6,623 nt of DNA from Chitinophagaceae bacterium (GCA_947472635.1 CANJDY010000158.1:1-6623); one strand, 5' to 3'; positions 1 through 6,210 are shown, numbered from the stretch's first letter. Program-made: numbers and translations. Notes: generated by a model from the letters alone, not told the origin.

Positions 1-646
1 CTCCCAAACCCAACATTATTCCACTTTTAGTTCGCATCCCCCCATCTTTTAAAATACGAAGGGTTTCCATGCTTCTCCAGTATTTAGCCTGTATCCTAAC
101 CTGCTTGGTTAGTCGCTCCACCGTTTCAATATTGTGCGAAACTACTTCTGGTGCTGCAACAATAATTCGCTGAATATTTTCTTTTTCCGCCTTGAAATCA
201 GGTATTAGGGTTTCCAACGTGGTGGTTGGATTTAAGGATTTGATGGCTTTGATGGTGTTATACCATATAATACTTCCACCATCCGCTATTTCGTCCCTAT
301 CTACTGATGTTACTACTGCATGCTTCACTTTCATTAAATGAATCGCTTCCGCTACCCGCTGAGGCTCGTCCCAATCTACTGGTTCAGGCCGCCCTGTAGC
401 CACTGCACAAAAACCGCAACTTCGGGTGCAAATATTACCAAGGATCATAAAAGTAGCCGTTCCTTCACCCCAGCATTCACCCATATTTGGACAATTGCCA
501 CTTTCGCAAATGGTATGCAATTGATGGGTATCTACCAAATTACGCACTTGCTTATACGATTCGCCAATGGGTAATTTTACCCTCAGCCAGTTAGGCTTTT
601 TGACTTTTTGCTCTACTACACCATCAATTACTGGTAACTCTATCAT
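1..646 (-). CDS. lipA: Lipoyl synthase (radical SAM), C-terminus cut off by window edge
   Basis: LipA inserts two sulfur atoms into octanoyl groups on lipoyl-carrier proteins, making the lipoyl cofactor of pyruvate and 2-oxoglutarate dehydrogenases and the glycine cleavage system in the cytoplasm. The first 215 residues are visible, starting MIELPVIDG; family members are about 290-300 residues, so roughly 80 are missing to the left. All six cluster cysteines are present: C47, C52 and C58 ([12 protein letters not shown], the auxiliary sulfur-donor cluster) and C73, C77 and C80 (CTRSCGFC, the CxxxCxxC radical-SAM cluster). The C58-to-C73 spacing equals that in E. coli Lip[15 protein letters not shown] at 112-125 is another family hallmark. 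The start is the only ATG that fits the family N-terminus; no Shine-Dalgarno is seen, only an A-rich leader. The gene lies 135 bp downstream of the secreted-protein gene and probably has its own promoter at 697-729. Identification is essentially certain. Confidence 0.97.
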   Translation of the reverse strand, partial: MIELPVIDGVVEQKVKKPNWLRVKLPIGESYKQVRNLVDTHQLHTICESGNCPNMGECWGEGTATFMILGNICTRSCGFCAVATGRPEPVDWDEPQRVAEAIHLMKVKHAVVTSVDRDEIADGGSIIWYNTIKAIKSLNPTTTLETLIPDFKAEKENIQRIIVAAPEVVSHNIETVERLTKQVRIQAKYWRSMETLRILKDGGMRTKSGIMLGLG

Positions 647-696
647 TAAATGAAATTATTTTTTTTCTTCACATTAAAATATAAGGAACTGAGCAA

Positions 697-729
697 CAAA
701 ATTAATGGTAAGAATTGAATTGTAATCAA
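697..729 (-). promoter_or_regulatory. Bacteroidota-type promoter for lipA
   Basis: On the minus strand TAATTTTG (704-697) is an exact match to the Bacteroidota -7 box TAnnTTTG. A TTG (729-727) lies 22 bp upstream, inside the 17-23 bp spacing reported for Flavobacterium promoters. The box is about 50 nt ahead of the lipA ATG, giving a short A/T-rich leader. The spacer is also intergenic, which favours a real promoter, but a match of this size can arise by chance in AT-rich DNA. Confidence 0.5.
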
Positions 730-781
730 CTTTATAAAACGTTCAACAATCCGCAGGTGGCCAACAATACAATATTTCCCA

Positions 782-1627
782 TTATTTCCTCTTTCCAAAC
801 AGGATGGATACATAAGCACTTATAAAAAGCTGTTTTGGTTTAGAATACACCAATTGGGGAATTGCCTTATTGTAAAATTCTGCCATCACGCCTACTTCCA
901 ATGCATTGAGCAGCTCATTATATTTTCCATAATCAAATCTTAAAGAAGCTTTGGCATATACCCCTGGTGTCACTGTCATTTGATTCCAGCCTTTTCCAAA
1001 ACCTGCACCTGATACCTGTAAAAAGCTAAGTATACTACTATTAGTAAACAATATACTATCCGGTACATGACTAGATCGCCCAGTACTTGAATACAAGGTG
1101 CTGTCGGAAGATTGGTATCTAATATACTTTCTAGTGCCATTTTTAAGATCATTTATTTCCAGATTATAAGGCCTTAGCAAAGCAAGGGAAATACCTCCAC
1201 CAAAATTCCCCGTAACACTAATTCCATTTCTATTGGTCTTGTTGCCCAATAAATATTGCTGCTGAACCCCTAATTTTAAAGGATAACAATAATTAATTTT
1301 CCCAAATACAAAAGGTGAAGAGGGTATACTGATATTGCTTTGCTTTTCCTCTTTTGAATGTTTTCTTTCCGTCAGTTCAAACTGAAATAACAATGCTTTT
1401 TTAACCGATTTAGATCTACCTACTTCATAAAAACCACCATAGCCGTCAGTAGTCAGTTTAATCCCAAATGCCGTCTGTTTATGGTAAGCAACCACGCCTT
1501 CCTCCTCTTGTTTTACCAGTGCATTGATGCGTTTTTTTCGCTCCATCAACTTATCCTTTTTTGACTTTTGGGAAAAGGAGGGCAAAGTGGCAACTATGGC
1601 CAGTAAAATAAAAAATAATTTACGCAT
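782..1627 (-). CDS. Secreted, probably outer-membrane protein of unknown function
   Basis: No characterised family is recognised. The 281-residue product starts with a clear Sec signal peptide: a basic MRK, a hydrophobic core at residues 4-16, and probable signal peptidase I cleavage after S19 (SFS|Q), the pattern typical of Bacteroidota exported proteins. A strongly charged stretch follows (21-43, KSKKDK to KQEEE). After it comes a conserved-looking segment GIKLTTDGYGGFYEVGR (55-71) and a series of alternating hydrophobic/polar segments rich in glycine and aromatic residues (for example GNFGGGISLALLRPY, 140-153, and the C-terminal QLFISAYVSILFGK). This resembles a small outer-membrane beta-barrel, an inference from composition only. 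No lipobox cysteine is present. The gene is divergent from the OsmC gene and upstream of lipA on the same strand. The start is fixed by the signal peptide. The coding call is sure; the function is unknown. Confidence 0.85.
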   Translation of the reverse strand: MRKLFFILLAIVATLPSFSQKSKKDKLMERKKRINALVKQEEEGVVAYHKQTAFGIKLTTDGYGGFYEVGRSKSVKKALLFQFELTERKHSKEEKQSNISIPSSPFVFGKINYCYPLKLGVQQQYLLGNKTNRNGISVTGNFGGGISLALLRPYNLEINDLKNGTRKYIRYQSSDSTLYSSTGRSSHVPDSILFTNSSILSFLQVSGAGFGKGWNQMTVTPGVYAKASLRFDYGKYNELLNALEVGVMAEFYNKAIPQLVYSKPKQLFISAYVSILFGKRK

Positions 1628-1628
1628 A

Positions 1629-1654
1629 ATAAATTTTTACTTCAGTAAATTTAT
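1629..1654. promoter_or_regulatory. Imperfect palindrome in divergent spacer, possible operator
   Basis: The 41-bp spacer between the divergent secreted-protein and OsmC genes is mostly occupied by an inverted repeat. Its arms are ATAAAT + TTACT and AGTAA + ATTTAT around a TC centre, with two extra T bases in the left arm (1635-1636). All eleven arm positions pair. A dyad between two divergent starts could be a shared operator; it overlaps the TAnnTTTG-like TAAATTTA (1646-1653) that could serve OsmC. It is AT-rich, so chance origin is possible. Confidence 0.3.
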
Positions 1655-1655
1655 G

Positions 1656-1663
1656 CAAAAATA
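1656..1663 (-). promoter_or_regulatory. TAnnTTTG -7 box for the secreted-protein gene
   Basis: On the minus strand this reads TATTTTTG, an exact match to the Bacteroidota -7 box, 28 bp before the ATG of the secreted-protein gene. No TTG stands at the expected upstream distance; the nearest candidate is CTG, 20 bp upstream and inside the osmC coding region. The call therefore rests on the -7 box and its position alone. Confidence 0.35.
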
Positions 1664-1668
1664 GCACA

Positions 1669-2070
1669 ATGACAGCAACCATTCAGTATGAAGGCGATTT
1701 AAGATGCATTGCCCAACATTTACAAAGCGGATCAATAGTAGAAACAGACGCCCCTTCAGATAACCGTGGAAAAGGAGAACGTTTTTCACCCACCGACCTG
1801 GTTTGCACTGCCCTAGGCACTTGCATGGCTACCACCATGGCAATAAAGGCTACCGATCTCAATATTGAACTAAAGGGTTTAACCATCTCAGTTACTAAAT
1901 ACATGCAGAGTGATCCCCGCAGGATTTCTAAAATTGATGTTAAAGTTTCATTTCCCTCCTCGCTGGTTCTAGAGGAAAAGGAAAAAATCATTTTACAGCG
2001 AACCGGGGATAACTGCCCGGTAGTGAAAAGTCTTCATCCAGACCTGCTACTAAATATTGAATACGTTTAA
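1669..2070 (+). CDS. OsmC family protein (Ohr/OsmC peroxiredoxin fold)
   Basis: This 133-residue protein has the OsmC/Ohr fold of small thiol proteins, whose best-known members reduce organic hydroperoxides with two conserved cysteines. Both are visible: C52 in ALGTCMATTM on the central helix and C116 in NCPVVKSLHPD near the C-terminus, followed by the usual HP-D motif. The upstream segment GKGERFSPTDLVCTALG (34-50) is also characteristic. Length (about 130-145 in the family) and start match full-length members. The sequence resembles the YhfA-like/general OsmC branch more than Ohr, so the physiological substrate is uncertain. It is the only plus-strand gene here, divergent from the secreted-protein gene and convergent with DUF2851 (5 bp between stops). 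No Shine-Dalgarno is evident; the leader is AT-rich. Extra cysteines C13 and C46 are present. Family assignment is secure and peroxidase activity likely, but not proven by sequence. Confidence 0.93.
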   Translation: MTATIQYEGDLRCIAQHLQSGSIVETDAPSDNRGKGERFSPTDLVCTALGTCMATTMAIKATDLNIELKGLTISVTKYMQSDPRRISKIDVKVSFPSSLVLEEKEKIILQRTGDNCPVVKSLHPDLLLNIEYV

Positions 2071-2092
2071 TCAATTCAATATGCGGATGAAG
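2032..2092. terminator. Two-tier inverted repeat at convergent gene ends, possible bidirectional terminator
   Basis: Inner arms ATATTGAAT (2054-2062) and ATTCAATAT (2074-2082) are perfect complements around an 11-nt loop that holds the osmC stop codon; the right arm covers the DUF2851 stop. Outer arms CTTCATCC (2032-2039) and GGATGAAG (2085-2092) are also perfect complements, separated from the inner stem by 14 nt on one side and 2 nt on the other. The symmetry around two convergent stops suggests termination or transcript-end protection in both directions. There is no long U-tract and the inner stem is AT-rich, so it is not a classical strong intrinsic terminator. Confidence 0.4.
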
Positions 2093-3350
2093 TAACTGGC
2101 CTAAGTAATTTATTTCCCACCGCACACTCCAAACAGCGCTTTTGATTACAGTACTCATTTTTTAATTGAATGAGTGCCTGAGAATCAAAAGCGTTTTTAT
2201 TTTCAATACCCAACGAGGTAAACCCCTTGGTGATACTATTATTTTCTTCTGTAATTTGTTCGAGCCAAAGCATCGCTCGATCCTTATACTTTGGCTCGTT
2301 GTGCTGATGACCATACGCAAAAAGAATGGGAACAATCGTATTGATTAAAACAGAATGGATCATTTGCTTACCAATATTTTTTTCGCGATAAACCGAAACC
2401 TCATCAAATAAATAATGGTAATGCCAATAGTCATTGGCTGTAACAGACAATAGTTTTTTTACATCTTCTAATAAAATCGTTTCCCGGACAGTAGAAAACA
2501 AATGAACACTATTGTGAATAAGCATTGACAGTTGTGCCAGCCGAAGGGTTGGAAAATTGGAAGGGCGCATTCGTAAAAAATAAAGCGGCAGCGGACTGGG
2601 GCATAACTTGTATTTTTTCTTAAAAAATCGATACTCCTTTTGTAAAAGATTCGGATAATCTTCCCTGAAATCACCTTCTAACAAACCAGCCTGACCAAAC
2701 AAAATTGCCTCTGTTTGGTGTAGTTGATTTTTATGTTTTGACAAAATTTGAATGGGTATAGAACGGGCCAATTTCTCAAATGCATCACTATTAACGGTAA
2801 TACCAAAATTACGGGCTATGAGCCACCAAAAAGTTTCTTCCCAATGGTTATTGTTGCAATTGAGGTATTCCAAAATAACGGCCGTTTTTCTTTGCATCCT
2901 TTCTACCAATAACCTTTCTTTCCAGGCAACCCAGATAATGGGAGTAACTTTTTGAATCATTGCTTCGCAGGCAATAAAGGATTTTGCATTCATTAACTCA
3001 TCAAATTGCTGGAGCAATATTTTAGAAACTAGGCTTTGCAATTCAAGGACCGGAAATGACACTTGCAGACTGATATCATTGTGCCAAACAACATGCAAGA
3101 TCACATTGCTATAATTTTTATCATAACTATGTTGATGGCTGTTCCAATCGGAGGATAAGATATGTAATTCAATACTGCCTGCCCAGATTGTATTGTTTAC
3201 TTTAATTTTAGCATTCAGAAAATCAGGCCCTTGGTTGGTATTCATTGTACCAGGATGCATAATGGCTAAACTTTCCCCATCACCTGTAACCAACTCATTG
3301 CTATTATAATACTGAAGCTGCCAGATATATTGAAGGAGCCTTTCGGTCAT
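2076..3350 (-). CDS. DUF2851 family protein of unknown function
   Basis: The 424-residue protein matches DUF2851, a family found mainly in Bacteroidota and relatives with no established biochemical role. Typical features are the N-terminus TERLLQYIWQLQYYN, HPGTMNTNQGPDFLNAKI (32-49), GSIELHILSSDWNSHQH (58-74), NYSNVILHVVW (79-89), and a C-terminal cysteine cluster C401, C406, C409 (CNQKRCLECAVG) that could bind metal. No signal peptide or membrane segment is seen, so it is probably cytoplasmic. I chose the ATG at 3350; a TTG 21 bp further upstream would add seven residues (MYPKITY), but the family homology begins at MTERLL. No Shine-Dalgarno is visible. It is the last gene of the minus-strand row, 205 bp after maf, and converges with osmC. 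P42-D43 and E61-x-H63 recall a PD-(D/E)XK nuclease core, which is speculative. Family assignment is secure. Confidence 0.92.
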   Translation of the reverse strand: MTERLLQYIWQLQYYNSNELVTGDGESLAIMHPGTMNTNQGPDFLNAKIKVNNTIWAGSIELHILSSDWNSHQHSYDKNYSNVILHVVWHNDISLQVSFPVLELQSLVSKILLQQFDELMNAKSFIACEAMIQKVTPIIWVAWKERLLVERMQRKTAVILEYLNCNNNHWEETFWWLIARNFGITVNSDAFEKLARSIPIQILSKHKNQLHQTEAILFGQAGLLEGDFREDYPNLLQKEYRFFKKKYKLCPSPLPLYFLRMRPSNFPTLRLAQLSMLIHNSVHLFSTVRETILLEDVKKLLSVTANDYWHYHYLFDEVSVYREKNIGKQMIHSVLINTIVPILFAYGHQHNEPKYKDRAMLWLEQITEENNSITKGFTSLGIENKNAFDSQALIQLKNEYCNQKRCLECAVGNKLLRPVTSSAY

Positions 3351-3555
3351 GTAGGTTATTTTTGGGTACAAAAATGGATGAAGTAAAATTGATGTATGTC
3401 TGCTTGAATGACCTACTAATTTACTAAAACATTTTATTAATATTATATTTATTTATAATACTAATGCCTTTTAATAACTATACCCAAGAAAGAATTTTTA
3501 TCCGCAAATGAATAGGGAAGAAATGACCGGGAGAATATAAAAAATATAAGATTTT
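3351..3555. other. AT-rich spacer between maf and DUF2851 genes
   Basis: These 205 bp hold no convincing gene or exact TAnnTTTG box. CATTTTTG on the minus strand (3376-3369) matches 7 of 8 positions but has no TTG at the right distance. The notable content is the AT-only hairpin at 3436-3465. Transcription of DUF2851 may start here or read through from maf; the sequence does not decide. Confidence 0.4.
3436..3465 (-). repeat. AT-rich 12-bp hairpin upstream of DUF2851 gene
   Basis: Arms ATTAATATTATA (3436-3447) and TATAATACTAAT (3454-3465) flank a 6-nt loop. The single mismatch (A3440 against C3461) becomes a G-U wobble in the minus-strand transcript, so the RNA stem is fully paired in the direction maf and DUF2851 are transcribed. 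With almost only A-U pairs and no clear U-run after it, it is a weak terminator at best; it could also be a melted promoter region or protein site. Confidence 0.35.
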
Positions 3556-4152
3556 TTATAATTTCTCCAGTTCCTGTACCACTCTACTTATGGGAAGCCC
3601 CATCACGTTATAAAAATCGCCTGATACCGATTGAATACCTACTACCCCAATCCATTCCTGAATGGCATAGGCTCCAGCCTTGTCATAAGGCTCGTATTTA
3701 TCTACATAAAAAATGATTTGGTCTTTTGTTAGCCCATGAAAAGTTACTTCAGTGGAATCTGCAAATGCCACCTCCTTTTCATTAAATACTATTACTACAC
3801 CGGTAATAACCCGGTGGATTTTCCCAGAAAGTGCAGATAAAATAGCTATGGCATCTTCGCGGTCAACAGGTTTACCGATTACCCTATCTTCCAATACAAC
3901 AATGGTATCAGCAGCCAAAACAGGAATAGTAAATTGATGGTCCCTTTGCACAGCCAATGCCTTATTCCGAGCAATATGAATGGCAGTTTCTTCGAAAGAC
4001 AATCCCAAGGGATAGGACTCATCCGTAGGCTGAATCACAACAGTAAAAGGCACTTCGGCCCATTCCAACAACTGTTTTCGTCTAGGCGACTGTGATGCTA
4101 AAATTATCCCCCCGGACATAACCGCAGAATGATTGTTTGGGAGATTCATCAT
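3556..4152 (-). CDS. maf: Maf family nucleoside triphosphate pyrophosphatase
   Basis: Maf proteins hydrolyse non-canonical or excess nucleoside triphosphates to monophosphates plus pyrophosphate, and overexpression of Bacillus Maf blocks septation. The 198-residue product carries the whole family signature: LASQSPRR (18-25, phosphate-binding loop), AADTIV (80-85) with D82 the presumed catalytic base, GKP (93-95), HRVITGV (113-119), YEPYDKAGAYAIQEWIG (153-169) and GDFYNVMGLP (178-187). The DKAGAYAIQ form resembles the YhdE (dTTP/UTP) branch rather than YceF (m7GTP), so dTTPase/UTPase activity is the best guess. The start is ambiguous: two adjacent ATGs at 4152 and 4149, and a third at residue 12 (4119) that directly precedes the conserved GIILAS; family members usually start just before that motif, so the first 11 residues may not be translated. 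It lies 55 bp downstream of the UbiA-like gene and is probably co-transcribed with it. Confidence 0.95.
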   Translation of the reverse strand: MMNLPNNHSAVMSGGIILASQSPRRKQLLEWAEVPFTVVIQPTDESYPLGLSFEETAIHIARNKALAVQRDHQFTIPVLAADTIVVLEDRVIGKPVDREDAIAILSALSGKIHRVITGVVIVFNEKEVAFADSTEVTFHGLTKDQIIFYVDKYEPYDKAGAYAIQEWIGVVGIQSVSGDFYNVMGLPISRVVQELEKL

Positions 4153-4207
4153 TAATTTGATTGAAATGTACTCAGTTCAGAAGATTACCTGGCTGCTACT
4201 GATTGAT

Positions 4208-5152
4208 TTATTTGATTAACAAAATTGAACAAATACCGGTTAACATCACTAGTTTAATTAAATTGCTGATATAGTGAAAATCAGCAGTGTTCTGTGCCTG
4301 GTAAAATATTTTTAAAATCCATAGTAGAGGTGAAATAACTAGTACTAAGGTATACAATGCACCCATCCACCAGCCAATTTGCAATACATATAACTGAAGT
4401 ATTACCAATGCCCCAATCAATACCACCAGCCATACACCTACAAAAACTTTCGTAGTAGGCAGCCCCCATACGATAGGCATGGTTTGGCAATTGTACCTTG
4501 CATCCCCTGTCATATCCTCTATATCTTTTACGACCTCTCTGATTAAAGAAATAATAAAGGCAAATCCTGCATACAATACAGCGAATTTATATATCCTTGT
4601 AATGCCGACTGCAAAACCCGAAGAAATTTCAGATGAAAAAAACAGCATCGTATTCGTAGCAAAATACAAAACTAGCACTGTCCATGCGGTTAACCCAGCA
4701 ATGATTATATTTCCGGATAATAATTTCTTCTTGAAACGAGTAGAATATACCCATAACAGCAAGGAGCAAAAGGTATTTGCGAAAAATATTGTTGAACTGG
4801 TTTTAATAGCTACATATCCGCTTACAACTAGTCCTGCTACCGTAATCATCAAATGAAAGAAAATAGCCCAGTGACGACTGATAATTTTCTGCACCACCAT
4901 CTTAGCCGGCTTGTTTATTTGGTCAATATTTATATCAAAATAATCATTGATAATATACCCTGCCGCCGCTATCAACAAAGAAGCGGTCACTAACAGGTAA
5001 AAAAGAGAGGGTGTTAAAGCATGCTGTTGTAAAAAATAATTTCCAGGTAAGGAAGGGATGATAATGCAATAATAAAAAAGGAATTGGGTAAGGGCAATAA
5101 AAAAAAGATTCGGCCAACGTATCAATCGAAAAAAAGCTAACGTTAATTTCAT
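4208..5152 (-). CDS. UbiA-family prenyltransferase, probably (geranyl)geranylglyceryl-phosphate prenyltransferase-like
   Basis: This integral-membrane enzyme of 314 residues has both aspartate-rich motifs of the UbiA superfamily, which bind prenyl diphosphate through Mg2+: NDYFDINID (69-77) and DIEDMTGD (210-217). YSTRFKKK (136-143) is the conserved cytoplasmic loop after helix 4. Seven to nine hydrophobic helices can be seen, for example around 15-31, 49-67, 100-116, 122-136, 145-166, 189-206, 235-258, 260-282 and 297-313. UbiA enzymes attach polyprenyl chains to quinone, heme or glycerol-phosphate acceptors. In Bacteroidota, members with this sequence style next to a KdsC-like HAD gene and maf are usually annotated as geranylgeranylglycerol-phosphate geranylgeranyltransferase (an archaeal-lipid-type enzyme). 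The acceptor cannot be told from sequence alone; MenA- or UbiA-like quinone enzymes are alternatives. The start ATG directly precedes the first amphipathic segment and helix. The gene sits 187 bp after the KdsC-like gene and 55 bp before maf. Confidence 0.9.
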   Translation of the reverse strand: MKLTLAFFRLIRWPNLFFIALTQFLFYYCIIIPSLPGNYFLQQHALTPSLFYLLVTASLLIAAAGYIINDYFDINIDQINKPAKMVVQKIISRHWAIFFHLMITVAGLVVSGYVAIKTSSTIFFANTFCSLLLWVYSTRFKKKLLSGNIIIAGLTAWTVLVLYFATNTMLFFSSEISSGFAVGITRIYKFAVLYAGFAFIISLIREVVKDIEDMTGDARYNCQTMPIVWGLPTTKVFVGVWLVVLIGALVILQLYVLQIGWWMGALYTLVLVISPLLWILKIFYQAQNTADFHYISNLIKLVMLTGICSILLIK

Positions 5153-5339
5153 GAGAAAATTTATAGTTTTTCGTATACAGGTATATCTATTTTACCAAAA
5201 GGCATCTTTACTACTTTTTTGTCAGTACTTTTTGGAAGGTTCCTGCAGCCAAATCATATGCTAAAGTAAGCTTTGTAATCGAAAATAGAGAGGCCTAGGG
5301 TAAACGGCAAGTAAACCCAACCAGGTTTTCAGTAAAGGG
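5153..5339 (-). other. 187-bp spacer, possible decayed coding sequence
   Basis: This spacer between the KdsC-like and UbiA-like genes is longer than its neighbours and has no gene I can support. On the minus strand two frames look coding-like: one gives NNPLLKTWLGLLAVYPRPLY directly after the phosphatase gene, another ends in KMPFGKIDIPVYEKL followed by a stop 8 bp before the UbiA-like ATG. Each is short and interrupted by stops. A weak promoter match, TATTTTCG (7 of 8) at about 5289-5282 with TTG 20 bp upstream, could serve the UbiA-like gene. Confidence 0.25.
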
Positions 5340-5861
5340 TTATTTGGAAGCTACAGTAGTATCTAGATCCCAATGTCCATTCAATTTTAGTACTTTTTCT
5401 ATCACATCTCTACCACATCCCTCTCCTCCCTTGACAGGGGAAATATATTTGGATATTTTTTTTATCTCCGGTACTCCATCGGAAGGACAACAAGGGAGCC
5501 CAACCAGATTCATTACCAAAAAATCGGGAATATCATCCCCCATAAACAGGGTTTCTTCTAATTTCAAATCATTTTCCTGCATATATTCCTGCAGTTTTTG
5601 TTTCTTATGATGAACCCCTAAAAACACATCTTTTATGCCAAGTCTTTCCAGCCTTTGACGAACCGGTTCAGATGTACCCCCTGATATGATAACTACCCGA
5701 TACCCCTTTTTTATTGCAAGCTGAAGAGCATATCCATCTTTACTATTCATATTTCTGGCCATATCGCCACCGGGTAAAATAACCATACTCGCCGTAGCCA
5801 ATACCCCATCAACATCAAAAACAAAAGTTTTTATCCGTTTAAATAGTTCCAGTACATTCAT
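5340..5861 (-). CDS. KdsC-like HAD phosphatase (3-deoxy-D-manno-octulosonate 8-phosphate phosphatase family)
   Basis: KdsC removes the phosphate from KDO 8-phosphate in the cytoplasm, giving KDO for the inner core of LPS. This 173-residue protein has the C0-type (capless) HAD fold in order: motif I FDVDGV with nucleophile D16 and acid/base D18, substrate segment MNSKDGYAL (38-46), motif II ISGG with S60, motif III lysine in HHKKQK (84-89), and motif IV GDDIPD (108-113). Then comes CCPSDGVPEIKK (124-135), and the glycine-rich tail GGEGCGRDVIE (145-155) whose arginine closes the active site in KdsC. The length is close to KdsC (about 170-190). The start is the ATG at 5861; a TTG 42 bp upstream is open but adds an untypical extension. 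The gene is 75 bp after iscX. KDO-8-P activity is likely; related HAD enzymes act on sialic-acid 9-phosphate, so substrate is not absolutely fixed. Confidence 0.9.
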   Translation of the reverse strand: MNVLELFKRIKTFVFDVDGVLATASMVILPGGDMARNMNSKDGYALQLAIKKGYRVVIISGGTSEPVRQRLERLGIKDVFLGVHHKKQKLQEYMQENDLKLEETLFMGDDIPDFLVMNLVGLPCCPSDGVPEIKKISKYISPVKGGEGCGRDVIEKVLKLNGHWDLDTTVASK

Positions 5862-5936
5862 TAGAAAAAGATAAAATTGATTAGCAATAGGGCAAAAGGC
5901 CAATACAAAATATAGTAACCTGGCATTTACTGCAGC

Positions 5937-6173
5937 TTATTTTTGATTATCTCTCCACTCATAAACCCAGCTACTTTGAATCATTTCAAGATGCCCTTCG
6001 GTACTTTGCTCAGGAGTTCCCGAAAATTTGGGGATTTCCAATACCCATTTATGCAAATCGGTAAAGCGGATGCGATATATCTTACTCTCACTGAAATCAT
6101 CGCCAAAACGTTCGTAAAGTTTCATGGCGATATCTTCATAATCATTCCAGTGAATTGGTGGTTCGAAGGTCAT
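5937..6173 (-). CDS. iscX: Fe-S cluster assembly protein IscX
   Basis: IscX (YfhJ) is a small acidic protein that binds iron and the cysteine desulfurase IscS and modulates Fe-S cluster assembly, related in function to frataxin. The 78-residue product aligns along its length with the 66-residue E. coli protein: IHWNDYEDIAMKLYERF (7-23) corresponds to KWTDSREIGEALYDAY, the diagnostic RFTDLHKWV (36-44) to RFTDMHQWI, then F50 and P54, and a C-terminal helix ending SSWVYEWRD (67-75). About three extra residues lie in the loop before RFTDLHKW and there are short N- and C-terminal extensions. The acidic face D25, D26, E29 and E49-region is partly conserved. The start ATG fits the family; no Shine-Dalgarno is seen. 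It lies directly after a ferredoxin gene, mirroring fdx-iscX at the end of the E. coli isc operon, but an inverted repeat at 6211-6244 stands between them. Confidence 0.9.
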   Translation of the reverse strand: MTFEPPIHWNDYEDIAMKLYERFGDDFSESKIYRIRFTDLHKWVLEIPKFSGTPEQSTEGHLEMIQSSWVYEWRDNQK

Positions 6174-6210
6174 AAAAAGTTTATTTGTAGCTATGATGAT
6201 TTTAAAAATT

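Noticed and set aside
338..574. Plus-strand open frame of 78 codons opposite lipA
   Set aside because: The minus strand carries all six LipA cluster cysteines across this stretch, so this frame is a shadow.
744..767. Short direct repeat CAACAAT ahead of lipA
   Set aside because: Seven bases repeated once in an AC-rich stretch is within chance, and it does not align with the promoter elements.
1683..1991. Minus-strand open frame of 102 codons opposite osmC
   Set aside because: OsmC motifs with both catalytic cysteines are on the plus strand; the antisense frame has no family features.
3351..3371. TTG start giving DUF2851 seven extra residues
   Set aside because: Family homology begins at the ATG at 3350 and no ribosome-binding signal favours the TTG.
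2085..3386. 11-bp direct repeat GGATGAAGTAA at 2085-2095 and 3376-3386 flanking the DUF2851 gene, as if insertion-site duplications
   Set aside because: A few 11-bp repeats are expected by chance in 6.6 kb, the gene is a conserved core family, and there are no transposase or terminal inverted repeats.
4479..4856. Plus-strand open frame of 125 codons opposite the UbiA-like gene
   Set aside because: The minus-strand frame encodes conserved UbiA motifs and membrane helices throughout; the opposite frame is an antisense by-product.
5310..5335. Inverted AAACC/GGTTT after the KdsC-like gene
   Set aside because: The stem is 5 bp with no U-tract, so there is no real support for termination.
5862..5903. 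TTG start giving the KdsC-like protein fourteen extra residues
   Set aside because: The ATG at 5861 leaves the normal short lead-in to the FDVDGV motif; the extension is untypical for the family.
5906..5934. Small hairpin AGTAA...TTACT followed by T-rich sequence after the iscX stop (minus strand)
   Set aside because: The stem is only 5 bp and AT-rich, too weak to call a terminator.
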